64,000 nt of DNA, from positions 158,116,688 to 158,180,687 of the forward strand of contig OW121848.1 of NCBI GenBank assembly GCA_933228895.1, given 5' to 3'. The stretch's first letter is position 1; every line of letters starts with the position of its first letter. Positions 22,206 through 34,487 of the stretch are shown here, piece by piece. The DNA comes from Platycnemis pennipes (Eukaryota; Arthropoda; Insecta; Odonata; Platycnemididae). Both the position numbers and the translations under genes were made by a program. The notes below the pieces were generated by a model, which ran no database searches, was not told the DNA's origin, and saw only the letters and a list, made by a program, of their open reading frames with translations.

Positions 22206-25200
22206 TATTAAGACTTCTTCGTTACTCATACGCTGTATTAAATACAAATAATTCATACCTTAGATATACTTCATGGCAAATTGAAAACTTCATATATTCT
22301 TTCGGGTAGGAATTGTCTTTCAATCATTTACATCTATTTCTCACACTTTCATTCAACCGCGCAAATACTCTGCCTTACCCGGTGATTAAATGACTACTTT
22401 TTCCTCGGAGTAATTTTTCGATATCCCTCGATACCAATCGCGACTTATCTTCTCCCTCACGTCTCCAGGGAAGGACATTTTCTGGCCCAGGGGCAAGCGC
22501 CCCTTCTCTTCAAGTCGAGAATCGTTCGAGAGATCGCCCCGCCCTCCCTTTTTTCGCTGCCACCCTGGGCACACCCCCTCCCCGAACCCTCCTCGACCTT
22601 CACCCGCACCGGACAGGAGAGGTCCATGATGGAGTCCTCCATCGGTTTTTCCAGTCCCTTTCCCCCCTTCTTGCGGTGGGTCCTCTTGTCGAACGTGTTT
22701 CGTCTCAATTTCTTGGCGAAAGTCGGACTAAATAACTCGCACATTCCATTACACGTGTGGTATTTATCTGAATTCCCCAAAAGAGAGTCAATACTGAGCG
22801 AATTTGTGAGTTCATCAACTTCACGAATTGCACAGGTTGTTTCAGGCCACATTTCGTGGAACGTGTTCACTCTTAGAAGAAAAAAACTGACCGTCACCGT
22901 CGCTATCATTATCAAGGTCACTTGATGATAAATGTGGCCCGTTGAAATCTTGTTCTGTGGCTAAAACCTGTGTGAATTGTACTACTTAAGTTTTTTTATC
23001 AACTTCGCCTTATTTACCGTTCATATTCTTGAGGATGTTGCCCTTGGTTGAAACTTTTGTGCTAGAGTTTTGTGTTAAAACTAAACAAGGAGATATTGTG
23101 TAGCGACAAGCGTGTAAACTTGATTGAAGGTCATACTCAGGGAATGATTTTCAAGCCAATTGCTTGCCGAAGAAGATATTAAGAGCCCACTTTTGATTGA
23201 ACAACTGAAAAGCTGTATTGCATCTCCATATTAACGACCACTCGGAGTAGCATTTGTTCGAGTGTTGAGCCATCATTTAGAGTAATTAGAAGAAATATTA
23301 CTTTATGAGCCTCTGAATGAATTATAGATTATCTTATACATTAAATAATTAAATTTTCTCTAGTTTTATTACTTTATTAAATATTTAAATTTCCTCTATT
23401 AAGGACATTAGTCACTTCCTGGATTATCGAATATCTTGTAGAGTAAATATTTAAATTTCCCCTATTTTCCTTACGCTTATGAGTAGAGCATCATTGTGGA
23501 GCAATCACGATAACTCTTGTTCAAATTGTGTAATATTTTGTTGAGAAAAATATCCAGGGTACCCTTTAGGATGTAGCTACTACATACATGCAAAAAAAAT
23601 ATAACGAAAACTCTTGCTTGCATCATTATCGGTAACTACTTGGCGCAAATACCACAAGAGTGAATACTTCACCATTTTGTTGAAAAGTTTGTTTTAATTC
23701 CTTGCACAGTAAATGGTGGGAATGCCAGGTACAGAGTGGAATTAATCTATGACCAAAATCTTATGCAGTGACTTTCAAGTTGCACCCCTCGAAGTCACTC
23801 GGCTGCACTTTTTCCAAATGACGTCACAATTTAATAAGAGTACTCATTTTGGTGAAATACTCGTATATTACTCAAGAGATGACTCCTTATATTAATATCT
23901 CATTTGAATTCTTTTTAACATCCTTCCTTTCTATAATGAAGAGCGAAGACAGATATTCTGTGCATTCTATTGGTAAAGTCATCCAAGGATAAACGTAATC
24001 ATTGGTATTTAGTGTATTATGAATAATGTTAACTCGAGTGCTCAAACGATAATTATAAATTATCGTTGTCAATTTAAAATATTCACTGGAAAAAATTTAA
24101 TTCAACGTTTTCGCGAATGAACTTTCCACAGCACTGTAATGGTGCGTGAAGTACTTGGATGTGCGCAAAGGAGTGGAATCATTTTTTTTGTAGTAGTACA
24201 AGGAAAATAGTTCCTATGTGCCGATACGTGGGCAGTCTTATATAGTTGATAGTGAGTACCTCTGCGTTTGTACGTTGTCATTGGTGAACGGAATAAATGC
24301 ACCGTCGATTCTTCTCTCCCATTTGAGGTCTTTATCACAGAATGGTGGAAAATATTGGATACGAGTGGAAAGGGGGTACTGTCAATTAATGAGACACTCG
24401 TGCATTAGATTTCGTTCAGATAATTAAGAAGCTCTCTAGCAAAACTGTTCAGAGGAGCAACGGGGCAACGGCCGTTTATGTCCGATCGCCGTTTCAACGC
24501 CGTGCATCGGGAGTTTTGAGATTTGACAGAGAGAAGATGTAAAGCCTCTTCTTTATTTCATTTCCCCCACTAGACTGGCGGTAAAGGGAGAGATGAATTA
24601 ACTTCTTGTCTATTTGGGAAATACTTGCTGCTGTCGTCGAGACAAATCTCGAGGAATTTAAAAAAATGGCGAGTTGATCTCACCATGTTCCTATAGCTAC
24701 AATGTATTTCAACAAATGTAGTAGTCAAAGCCTGGAGAAGAATTCCGAAAAAGAGATGGCATAGAGAAACAGATTAAAATAAATACACTCCCACTTATTC
24801 ATTTTTCTTCACTCAAACGATCTTAAATGGCCGTGGGCAAAAAACACTGAAATTGGCGCAAGGGAAAAAGAAAAAAGAAGAAAAAAACCTCCCTTCCGAA
24901 TTATTTATCTAGGCGGTATATTACGGCTTGGAGGGGTAGCTAATGCAGAATTCATGGTAAAGATGTGGCTTCGAGTAAGTCAAAGAGAAAAAGTTATTAC
25001 AGTAAGGTTTAACGAGGCAAAATTGATTTGTACCGATGATCGTGGAACAGGAGATGGTACACGTGATCTTTGGGGAACTACTGTTGGTGACTGCCTCACG
25101 CGTGACCGTCTCTCTCTCTCTCTCTGAACGCTTTGAACCATTGAAACGCTTCTCTTCCCCTTGGTGGATTACTGCTCTCTGGTCATCTGCGACATTTCAA

Positions 25201-25444
25201 GGGAAATGAATCTTAAGTTTCAGAGATTAGTCAATACAGGGATAAGGTATGTCTTCGGCCTTAAACGGGACGTGCGCCTCTACGGAGACGCTTCGTAACT
25301 CCTTCGACATAAGCTCATCTTACTTATGGAATTCACTACCATCTCACGTGCGAAACGCTCCCTCATTCACAACATTCCAGACTTGATTTCGAACACAAAT
25401 AAACACCATAGAGGGCGAACCCTAAATTCTGTCTATTTATAATC
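22206..25444. other. Upstream non-coding DNA
   Basis: Longest ORF is on the minus strand near 22.46-22.91 kb in a GC-richer patch; it has a hydrophobic N-terminus but no recognisable domain and I do not call it a gene. No 5' exon of dysc could be recognised here. Confidence 0.5.
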
Positions 25445-25731
25445 TATATCTATAATGAAGTATTCTTATCGACCACTTTATTTATATAGTAATGGAGAAG
25501 TTATATGGAGTTGTTTGGTCGTTTCTGATGAACACCAATTTGCGCCAACGTTTCGCCTCTTTATTGCGGCTTCTTCAGGGCTTTGGTGACCATTGAATTG
25601 TTGTTTTAAAAAATTGTCACCAAAACCCTGAAGAAGCAGCAATAGAGAGGCGAAACGTTGCCGTAAATTGGTCTTCATCAAAAACGACCAAACAACTCCA
25701 TATAACTTTTCCATTACTATATATCTATAAT
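25445..25731. mobile_element. Foldback element with 12-bp target duplication upstream of dysc exon
   Basis: Inverted arms (about 25483-25590 and 25614-25723) are near-identical over more than 100 bp. Flanks are identical copies of tatatctataat (25445-25456 and 25720-25731), with about 25 extra bases between the left copy and the left arm. In each arm a hammerhead-like order is seen: CTGAAGA (right arm 25628), a weak hairpin, GAAACGTT (25652-25659). I read it as two Penelope termini in inverted orientation without an ORF. It lies about 120 bp upstream of the dysc exon acceptor. Confidence 0.75.
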
Positions 25732-25945
25732 TGTAATCTGTTACTCATTGTATTTTATTTATTCATAATCTGTGTTACTACTCAAAGATTTATTGCACAA
25801 TACAATGTATGTACTTATATAAAAATCATCTCTCTCTCTGCCCCCACAGGTCGTCCTCATCGGTGGAGCCCCCGCGCTGTGGCACCCCCCTCCTTCCCCC
25901 CGGCCGACTTCCGCTTCTCCTGGGTCCGCCACGCGATGAGAGTCG

Positions 25946-26537
25946 ATGATGGCCTTGGGCTCGGAGGAGGGCCTCCCCTTGCCTCCGGCGGCGCCGTCTG
26001 CGGCCGCCGCGCCCGCCGCCGCTCCCGCCAGGCTCTTCGGGGGCGGCGAGGGCGTGTGCGGCGCGTGCGGGGGCGGCGGGGGGCGGGCCCCGTGCCCCTA
26101 CTGCGGCGCCGCCCCGCCGCCCCCCTTCGGCCACGGCGCCTACTTCGAGGCGGAGGACGCGCCTCGCCGGGGCCTCTCCCCTCCCGCCCCACAGCGCCTC
26201 CCGAGGGCCAGGCGGCCCGCACGACCCGGCGACCGCCCCCCCGGCCACCACGGCTCGTCCCCCGCGCTGCCCCCGCCGTGGCCGTCCTCGCCGCCGCCGC
26301 GGGGGGCGCGAGGGGGGGGCGGGGGCCGGCAGCGTAGGGCCATCTCGCCGGAGGAGGTGCTCCGCCTCCTGGGGCCCACGTCCCCCCGGAGGGGCAGGAG
26401 GGAGGAGCCGCCCCCGCCCCCGCCGCCCCCGCAGTGGGTGCCGCCCACGGATGGCGTGCGAACCGTTACCATGGACAGGCCTCCGGACGCCTCCGGACAG
26501 GGCTACGGCATTTGTGTGAAGGGTGGCAAGGAAGCTG
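25946..26537 (+). CDS. dysc: dysc exon: low-complexity N-terminus and start of PDZ1
   Basis: An acceptor (polypyrimidine then cag, ending 25849) opens the exon at 25850. The frame that reaches PDZ1 has a TGA at 25937-25939, so translation most simply starts at one of two adjacent ATGs (25946 or 25949; the second has A at -3 and G at +4). The exon encodes 197 residues plus one base. Residues 1-165 are Ala/Pro/Gly/Arg-rich and very GC-rich, with a CxxC-x8-CxxC cluster (Cys38, 41, 50, 53). Residues 172-197 are the first PDZ1 strands, VTMDR through GQGYGICVKGG, with GYGI as the carboxylate-binding loop. The exon ends at donor gtgagc in phase 1, matching the next exon. An N-terminal harmonin-homology domain, present in long whirlin isoforms, is absent; an upstream alternative start or a short isoform is possible. 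The 5' UTR part is 25850-25945. Confidence 0.85.
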
Positions 26538-29500
26538 GTGAGCCGACGACTAAAGCGTTGTCCGCTGGTCGTGGAGGAAGTTTCGACTCTGGGCATAGTG
26601 GCGGCCGCTCTCTCGAACCACGGAAACAACCGATTGTCAGGACTTCTCGCGGAAATCAGTTCCGTCCAGATCTTGAGATCTATTCTGAACATGGAGTACA
26701 TTGACGCGCGTATCGTAGGAGTGCCTCAAATGCACCCGCGAATGATTCCACCCTAACGCTGTATTTTCTACCACGGAAATTTTTTATTTTTCCAAATTTT
26801 CTTAGCTCAAAGTCATTTATTTCGTCGATTTTCCTAATCAATATGCCGTTTTTTGAGTATGTATCTGTGGTTAATCGTTGTCGGCCCCGATTCCTTTGTT
26901 CAAGTTTTGGATCGTTTTATGTTAGGGTGATCCGTAGGATGGAATATGGAAAAAAGGGAATGCGTTTTTGGGTGTTTTGTCTTTTTCACAGTAAAGTAAA
27001 TAATCGTGGATTAAATGCTTCATGGAGTTCAATACATGCTATACCCATGGTTGTTTCCAGAAGAGTTGCTCGTTTTTGTCAGTCGAGAAATGTCCGCTAT
27101 AATGCTTCCTTCACGTTCCATTTCCTCACCCGGGTTGAAGTCTCGCAGCTCTTAGTCAGGTTTGGTGGCGATGAAAAGTTATTAATAAAAGAAGAATGGA
27201 GAAGATGGCAAGGTAGATAATGTGATTGGGTCGGTGCTATTTATAGAAGCTGCGGGAACTTAAAACTTATACCTGGGTCGCTAATGAAGCAGAGTCGAAA
27301 AATTCAATTATTTTGCCATGTATCAACACATGGCATAACTAACGTATTTCTGCACAAGCATGATGAATGAAAATATGTCCGGAGACTACTAATCCATATT
27401 AGTTTTTTTTAACGATTTTTAATTTTTTACGACAAGAAAAGCATTGACATATGTTTTCAAGACACTGAGAACCAAATACAAATTGATATACTTTAAAACA
27501 CTAGTCCGCGCATAAAAAAACAGTCACTTCTAATGATATGTCGGGGCGTATAGGTGATGGTGGGAGAAGAGTATAAATGAATACTTGATTGCATGAGCAA
27601 CACAAATGAATTTTTTCCTAGTAATTACGGATTGCCAAAAAGACTAAACAAAATACACGTAATGTTTGTGTAAATTATGGAGACTAAATTTAACACATTT
27701 TCAATTACAGTCAGCACTTACAAGTCCACAATAGAGAATACTTACAGCTTCTAATGTTGTATAAATATTCTTTCTTTTACATACCATTTTACCTACAGAA
27801 CCATACATTTTCAGTTACTTTTTTGTGAGGATACCTGTAAAATTATGACTTCATCGCATTGATTCTTGTGATGGTGGACGGTGCTAATGATATATGTCAG
27901 TACGCATAGGTGGTACCGTTATTTTCATTGGATTTACTATTGATGATTGGTGAATTTGCACAAAAAATGTACACATTTTTAATGATTGAACGAGAATATT
28001 CAGTTGTGAGGTAGAAGAATAAATGGCACAAATGCTAATAATAACTTCGGCTTTTGGCGAGAGAAAAACATCACTTCCACTCACTTTCAGGCTACTCAGT
28101 TTTGCACGACTTCCTCCGTAATGAAGTACGCGTAGTCTTGCATCGGATCTGATGAATGATTCCGAAATCTTTGCTGTAATTAACCGGAAATATTTTACCC
28201 TGTGTTCATTACGTAGGGTGATTAGGATCAAGAATACCGAGAAAATGCATAATATTGGAAAGGTATGCAAAAAAACAACCAAGGATTCTGTTGCAACAGC
28301 CATATCATATGCATGGCACCAAAAGTTCTCTTGTCAAAACACTGTTTTGAGGAATGGAGGAATTTAGAATGGAGGCTCTCATAGATTCAAATTCTTTGCC
28401 ATCAGTATCAGAGGCAAATTTTTAATTTCAAGTATCTGTTTTATTTTTAGAGAGAGGAAAATCATTTAGCTTTAATTACCCCGAATATCCTTGGATTACA
28501 TTTTAATGGCAGCTTCGATCTTCTGTGACAAGAGTTCAATATTCACCTCGTCATCGCTCGTGAGATCGTTTTGCCCACTACCCCGGCTCAGAAGCAATTA
28601 GATTTTTCTGCTTCAATCATAGAAATAGGAGTTTTCTCGGACGCACAACTGCATCCTTTGCAAATGGTAATGCCATTTAAAATTAGATGCATAAAAGGCT
28701 ACGTCCAAAATTTCAAGTTGCTTTGTAACTCAATTTCTAAAAATAGTCTGTTATGTGGCTGCATAACACCACTGTAAAAATTCTTCGTTTTAGTAGCGAA
28801 CTTGAAACCTAACATCCAAACGTGCGATGCTGAATCCTTGCTACTGAAATTGAGACTCTCCAAAGCGTTTGCGCGACCGGCAGAGAATGGCAGTCCCTGA
28901 AATTAAAAAGTATTTTGAGTGCTGGGGAATGGTGGCTGATCCTCTTCCTTCTTGTGCAAGTCAATTCAATGACGGAGGATTGCTCCTCATCCGTATTCCG
29001 TTAGCACCATTAGTTTGGATCTTTACGATCTCTCCTCTTCCTGTTAGAAAATTTCTCCTGACTGAGGAAAATAATCAAACCTCGCAAGGTTAAGGACCAG
29101 CCTTATCAGGGCAGAAAAGGTGGGGCTTAAAAATAAATCAATTTTACCCTCCAACTATGATTGAGCATCTGGATTGGTATTTCAAATTCCATTGACCATC
29201 ATCCCATCGTAACAATTAAATAACGAACTATCAATAATTTCAAATAGGAATGCCAGGGACAAACATAGAGAAATTATTTTAATTATTTTAAGGAATGTAT
29301 AAATTACGACATAAAAAGGGAAGTAGAAACAGAATAGAATATTATAACATTATGCGATAGTTCGACGTAGTTTGTATTTTATATCATACAATTTATTAAT
29401 ATTTTTTTGCATTAAACGACATGATAACTGATTTTGATCGAGATATAATACATGCGCATTCATAATATTTTAGTCAGTACCTACTTTAGTATCCTATTTT

Positions 29501-29810
29501 GCTTATTAGGCCAGTAAACGAGGGCTGACATAGATTATTATTATTTGCGCAACGGAAGTCCATAGGTGGAGGTAATTGAGTTGAACCGTTAGCTTGATAA
29601 ACATAGGGTCATTGATTGGAAAAGTGTATGCAGCCACACACACCACGCGGGAACTTCACCTACTTAGTGAATCCGTAGAATTTTTTCCTCGTGCAATCCA
29701 CAGGTCGTCAGTGGGACAGTAAATCGTGACTAGCTGTTGTGGTACGTCCTCGATCGTCGTGGGCGTGAACGCACAATCCGTCGCAAAGCTTTTCGCAGAA
29801 CTTACGCTCT
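26538..29810. other. dysc intron 1, proximal part
   Basis: Non-coding by position. An ORF of 125 codons at 26843-27220 and antisense ORFs to 139 codons have no recognisable domain. No repeat noticed until the array at 29815. Confidence 0.6.
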
Positions 29811-29814
29811 GGGC

Positions 29815-30600
29815 CACATCCATAATCTCAACTACAGTCTTGCAACTACCGCTTATGTCCTAAAATCCCTACAGCAAGTCAAACATGTGTACAGATTCTA
29901 CCTCCAAATGTCGTACTACTTCTCAGCTTGACGCTGATAACTGATTGCGATTCTTTATATGGCTGGACATATTCAGAATCTCCACTACGTCTCACTTCTA
30001 CTGCTTACGTCTTTGCATCTCTATTACGAGCTCAAAGGGGTGCGTATATTCTCCTCCATATGTTTTGAAACGATACAGTGTGTCGCTAAGAAGTAATACC
30101 AAATTCGCAGAGTGAACCTGCACACCATTTTGTCTCAAAGTAGAGATTAAAGGGGCCATATCAGAATCTTAACCACAGTCTCGCTTGCATTGCTTACGTC
30201 CTAAAATCTCTTCGACTTTTAGTCGAATTGGTGCACAGATTCACCCTGCAAGGTTGATATTTCCATGCTGTTTAACCGCTTCGTACCACGTCGAGGAGAA
30301 TATATATGCCTTTTGAAAATCGTAACAGAGATTCAATGACGTAAGCAGTAGAAGTGAGACTGTAGTACAAACTCTGATAATGACCCAGAGGTAATACCTT
30401 CTTTCACAGGTTGAATCGGTACACCAACTTTACTCTTTGTAAGGATTCTGGGACGTAAGCAGTTGAAGCGAGACTATATTTGTAATTCTGAATACAGCCC
30501 TAGGACGTAAGCAGTCGAAGCAAGACTGTAGTTGAGATTCTGAATACAGCCCTAGGACGTAAGTAGTGGAAGTGAGCCTGTGGTTGAGATTCTGAATATA
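29815..30600. repeat. Inverted array of about 52-bp units in dysc intron 1
   Basis: A unit of the form gacgtaagcagt-gaag-gagactgtagttgagattctgaata occurs four times on the plus strand (starts 30338, 30452, 30504, 30556; the last three exactly 52 bp apart) and three times inverted (core gcttacgtc at about 29851, 30003 and 30192). The inverted units are more widely spaced (152 and 189 bp) with shared spacer sequence, for example cctaaaatc after the core. The two orientations face each other around 30270. The array ends about 150 bp before the exon at 30748. Units are imperfect, so it is old or under drift. No ORF. Confidence 0.85.
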
Positions 30601-30747
30601 ACGGACCACATAGTTCCTTCGGCGAATGTCGGCGAGGCAGGGTTTCCGGGGGGTGGGTGAGGGTAGGGGGTGCGAGGGATGGATGGGGGTGGACGGGACC
30701 GCGCTCCCGAGTCTCCTTCACCCCTTGTTCCGCTCACTCTGTTGTAG

Positions 30748-30878
30748 GTGGCGGCGTTTACATTTCTCGCGTGGAACCAGGAAGCGTAGCGGAACGGGCG
30801 GGCCTGCGTCCCGGAGACTCCATCCTGCAGGCCAATGGAACACCCTTCCGCGGGATAACACACGAGGAAGCACTCAAG
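30748..30878 (+). CDS. dysc: dysc exon: PDZ1 core
   Basis: The acceptor is tctgttgtag, ending 30747, and the donor is gtaagt at 30879. The exon is 131 bp. Its first two bases complete the split Gly codon from the previous exon and the rest gives 43 codons, residues 198-241. Visible features are GGVYISRVEPGSVAERAGL and the GDSILQANG loop, which are the beta-2/beta-3 strands, the alpha-A helix and the beta-D/beta-E region of a class I-type PDZ fold, ending with the start of helix alpha-B (ITHEEALK; the His that contacts the ligand is present). It matches whirlin PDZ1 closely. Confidence 0.95.
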
Positions 30879-30903
30879 GTAAGTGCGCCTCCAGAAATGG
30901 AGT

Positions 30904-30923
30904 GGGGGGGGGGGGGGGGGGGG
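30904..30923 (+). repeat. G20 homopolymer 25 bp after a splice donor
   Basis: Twenty consecutive G bases begin 25 bp downstream of the exon end at 30878. The following 40 bp are GT/GC-rich. Length is probably polymorphic and is at risk of assembly error. Confidence 0.9.
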
Positions 30924-31497
30924 CGGAAATAGAGGGAGGGCGGGAGTGTGTGTATGTGTGTGCGCGTGCGTGAGTGGGTCCGAATGACGGTGGCTGTGCG
31001 CTTGTTTCCATGGCATTTGAGTTGAAAGGGGCGAGAGAGGGAGAGAATAGAGAGGAGCGTCGTGGGGGAGGGAGAGAGAATGGGGAGGGGGAGAGGGGAG
31101 AGTGAATTTCTCACTCTCGACAGAGAGGGAGTGACACGCTCTCACGAGGAATGCGTGCGCGAGAAGGGGTACGTTTGACTGCCTTCACGGAGATTGTGTC
31201 TGGAGAGTTTTTCGTGCATCCTTCGTTCCATTTCTTCCCTTGTCTTCCCTCTTCCAACACGATGTTTCTCTTCAGGTTTACCTTACCACTCAATTACTCC
31301 AGTTACGTTCCTCTTCAGACGGCTTCCCCTTCTGTCGCTACCTTTTATTCCCCCGATCCCCTCATATCTGTGGCAAGTAATTCATTCTCCCCCTGCTGCC
31401 AAAAGTTTGGACACCTGATAGGGCGGCCTGATTTCCTTGAAATTTTTTTGGTTAGTTCAAAATAAGTACCCAAGGCTTAGTTGCTAAGCCACGAGTG

Positions 31498-31625
31498 GAA
31501 ATAGTCGTACTTTATCGTAGAGGTAACCGACAGCGGAGTTTATTAACGCCATCAAGTAATGGTAGGTGGTGGGATGTAGGTGGGGTACTTAGGGAATGGA
31601 AAACCTTCCTATTTCTGGTAAAAGT
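31498..31625 (-). mobile_element. SINE 3' fragment
   Basis: The segment with gaggtaaccgacagc and taatggtag matches the low-coordinate (3') part of the SINE at 2916-3235 (gaggtgaccgacagc, taatggtagg) in the same orientation. The tRNA-like head is not present. Confidence 0.6.
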
Positions 31626-32254
31626 TGCTGATTGGTTCTAGGTTAAACGTTTCTTGCGACAGAAAAAATGCTCACCTGCCCTCTGCTGGAGCTAATATTC
31701 CTATCATCGATTCTTGCCGCAGCTATTGCTTTTTGAAGGGACCTGGAGCAGAAAACTTATTTTCTATTTACCAAACTAACCAGACCTCCCTTAGTGTGCA
31801 AAGCGTTCTAGAAAAAAAATCAATTTTATACGTAATATTGTGTGATATGCTGTGGGTAACCTCGTCAATAGTGAGCATCACACTGGGTAGGTAGAGCATT
31901 GCTTGAAAAAATTGGCAATTTTTAGTTCTCTTTATATCCATTTTGTAAAATGTCATCATTATGTATCCCAAGTCATATTTCAGCCATGGTAACCTGACTT
32001 TAAGACCATGCCAGTCATCAAAATGTCACATTATTTTGGAGGGTCTGTTTGATACGTTTTTTTAAATGGTAAAGGCATTATCGCCATAATTTATGCGACA
32101 GTGACACTTTCCGTGACGATAATTTTATATTTTTTTGGAAATTTCATTGGATGAATTGATTGTTTGTAAATATACATGCAGTGTTGGATTACTCATGAAC
32201 TGAAAAAATTAAAGTCGTTATCTTGAAAATGACGCAGTGGTGCATTGATATATG

Positions 32255-32600
32255 ATCGGTCTCCATTTGTTCGGGTTGGTAAAGTGGCTGCAGCTACAGC
32301 CCTCCCATCCTGAGGGCGTTCAAACCTTGACCGAAGTAGAGATTATAAATTGGTTTGCTGGTCACCTATTTGAGGGTTGTGTGGGGTGCACTTAGGGTTC
32401 CGTTCGTCGATTTGTACATTAAAGCGTGATCTTCACGACACCATTCGTGGAGAGTATGATAATGCCGACGCCGGGTTTATCTCCACCTCTCCTTAGATCC
32501 CTGAAAAACCCCCTTTCTCTGCCTTCCACCCATCATTCCGCCTCTCCCGTCAAGCTAAATAATTAGATGTGCTGAGGTTCCGCATACCAAAGTAACGTAG
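32255..32600 (+). mobile_element. tRNA-derived SINE, diverged copy
   Basis: Opposite orientation to the 2916-3235 SINE. The head (gttggtaaagtggctgcag; then ccctcccatcctgaggg, gttcaaacc as a weak B box) and body (aatgccgacgccgggttt, tctccacctct) both align with it. Located in dysc intron 2. No clear target duplication found. Confidence 0.65.
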
Positions 32601-34487
32601 TGGAGTAGGGATACACCTACCGTTCTATCGCTAGTATTACTTTCTGCATTTTCATATCTTGCTGACGCTCTCCGGAATTAGCTGCCGGTAAATTGAGGCG
32701 GAAATTTAACTGGGTAGCGTAGATAGTGCCATAAACTCGATCAGAACGGAGCCAAAATCCGACGAACGTCAATTGATTGGAAATTTGTTGCTATATTCAA
32801 ATGATACTGGGGTAGGCTTTTGTTTGCAGCGTGACTTGGTATTATTTATGATACTGAGGTCGGTGACCCATAAGTTGCCCCCACAACAGTTACAGGGCAA
32901 CATCAATAGAAATTGGCTTAACAGGGTTCTCAGTAAATCATTGAGTGAAAAATTGACTATTTTTCAGGAAAATTTAGAATTATCTTGGATAAAGAGTTTC
33001 TGTTCTGGCCGATTCGAATATTTCTTAGCAGCACCGCTGGCATTGTACAGTATATTTACTTTGAGCGCGGAAAATACAGCATAAGCATTGGTGGTAATGT
33101 CTTTCAAAACACAAAACACCCTTTCGAATATAATAATTTCAGTCACAATCAACCATTTTATTTTAATGCAATGGTTTCCGTGTTCATTTAATTTCTTTTG
33201 GAATTTGTGTTTTTGTGCAGTAGTGAGAGAGAAAGAGAGGGAGAGAAAGTGTGTGTATGTGAATGATTTGTTTACAATAGGACTCATTTCACTCTTTGTT
33301 TCCTTCAACTCCATATTTCTCTTGTGATCTTGAATGTTCCATGTATCGCTTGACGTCGCCGGTTGGTGTCGGAGAAGGCGCTGCGGGGCTTGCTGAGTGG
33401 ATCGAACGCGGGGTCTGACAAAAGTGGTGGGCTTGGGATTAATGTTGGAAAGAATAAGGTAATCATGAGTCGAGGAGTGGGGCTCTCGCTCATCGAGCAG
33501 GGGAGTGAACGAGGACCCTTTCTCCTCCCTCCCCTCACCCCCAAAATCTCCCCTCCCTCCCTCCTCTCTCCCTCTCTCTCTCTCTCTCTCTGCCAGAATG
33601 TATGCTCTTGTGCGACTGACGGTGAGTGAGTGGATGATTGCAGTGCGCGTGGGGGAATGGAGCAAGGGACCTTGAGAGGGGCGGATGCCTCGGCTAAAAA
33701 ATGCGTTTTCAGACGTTCGGAGTTTCCCTCGCTACATCTACTGGTACTAAGATAAAGAGTTTCAATTTCCGCCAGTTAAAGCCAGAGGATACCTCAAATA
33801 TTTCCGCTTACGCTTGATGTATAACGTGTAGGAAAGAAGAAGGAATAAAATTAAAGAAAATGTAGCCAAAATCGCCCATATTTGGGAGAGCAGTCCTTGA
33901 ATATGATAGGAAATATGAAGCCATAAAAATGTTTATGGTTTATAATAGTTTTTTATCTTTGAAATTCCGTTTTTTATGCATAAAGTCTTGTACAGAATCA
34001 CAGACATCAGGTGAAGCCTAAACTATACTCTGCTTCTTATTCGGCGCAGTGTCAAACGAAACGAAACAGTGGCAGCACCGTCTTGGACCGTCCTCTGATT
34101 CCGTAGAACTTCATAATGTTTGTAACAAAATGGCATCTTTTTAGTATTGATTGGTGAATACTTAAACTTATTGTCTCTATTTTAGCAGACGTAGAGACGA
34201 AACATCCGAAGCTAGGAAAATCATTTTTACCCGAGGTATCCACCCACCTTAAAGGAATAAGGCATGCCGGAAATCTTACAGTTAGACTGCGGATCTTAGA
34301 TACGGAAACGTGCCCTGATTGTCTTGAGTATTTCGCTAAAGGTGATCCAGAAAAGGTACTCAGGTCATGAGAATAAAAAACGAAAAGTAGTAATAATTGG
34401 TGTCACCCACGGAGACATATAATTTATATTATGTATTTATTATCTGTTTATTTATTTTTAGTACATTTTCATTTATTTTCTGTTGTT
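32601..34487. other. dysc intron 2, unique part
   Basis: A 233-codon minus-strand ORF (33665-32964) runs through CT/GA microsatellite sequence and has no recognisable domain; I do not call it a gene. CT-repeats lie at about 33570-33591. Nothing else recognised. Confidence 0.55.

Noticed and set aside
22457..22909. Minus-strand ORF with hydrophobic N-terminus, possible secreted protein
   Set aside because: The reported start is GTG; from the first ATG a weak signal-like stretch remains, but the rest is low-complexity charged sequence in a GC-rich patch with no known family.
25879..26337. Alternative plus-strand frame in the dysc exon
   Set aside because: Open from the acceptor, but it ends at a stop and does not connect to PDZ1; no recognisable similarity.
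25826..26701. 291-codon minus-strand ORF
   Set aside because: It is antisense to the GC-rich dysc exon; GC-rich sequence keeps several frames open. No domain, and the plus strand has matching splice phases and PDZ homology.
30338..30600. CRISPR-like regular repeats
   Set aside because: Repeats are imperfect and directly adjoining without unique spacers, and the genome is eukaryotic.
32964..33665. 233-codon minus-strand ORF
   Set aside because: Runs through CT/GA simple repeats inside a dysc intron and shows no recognisable domain or exon signals.
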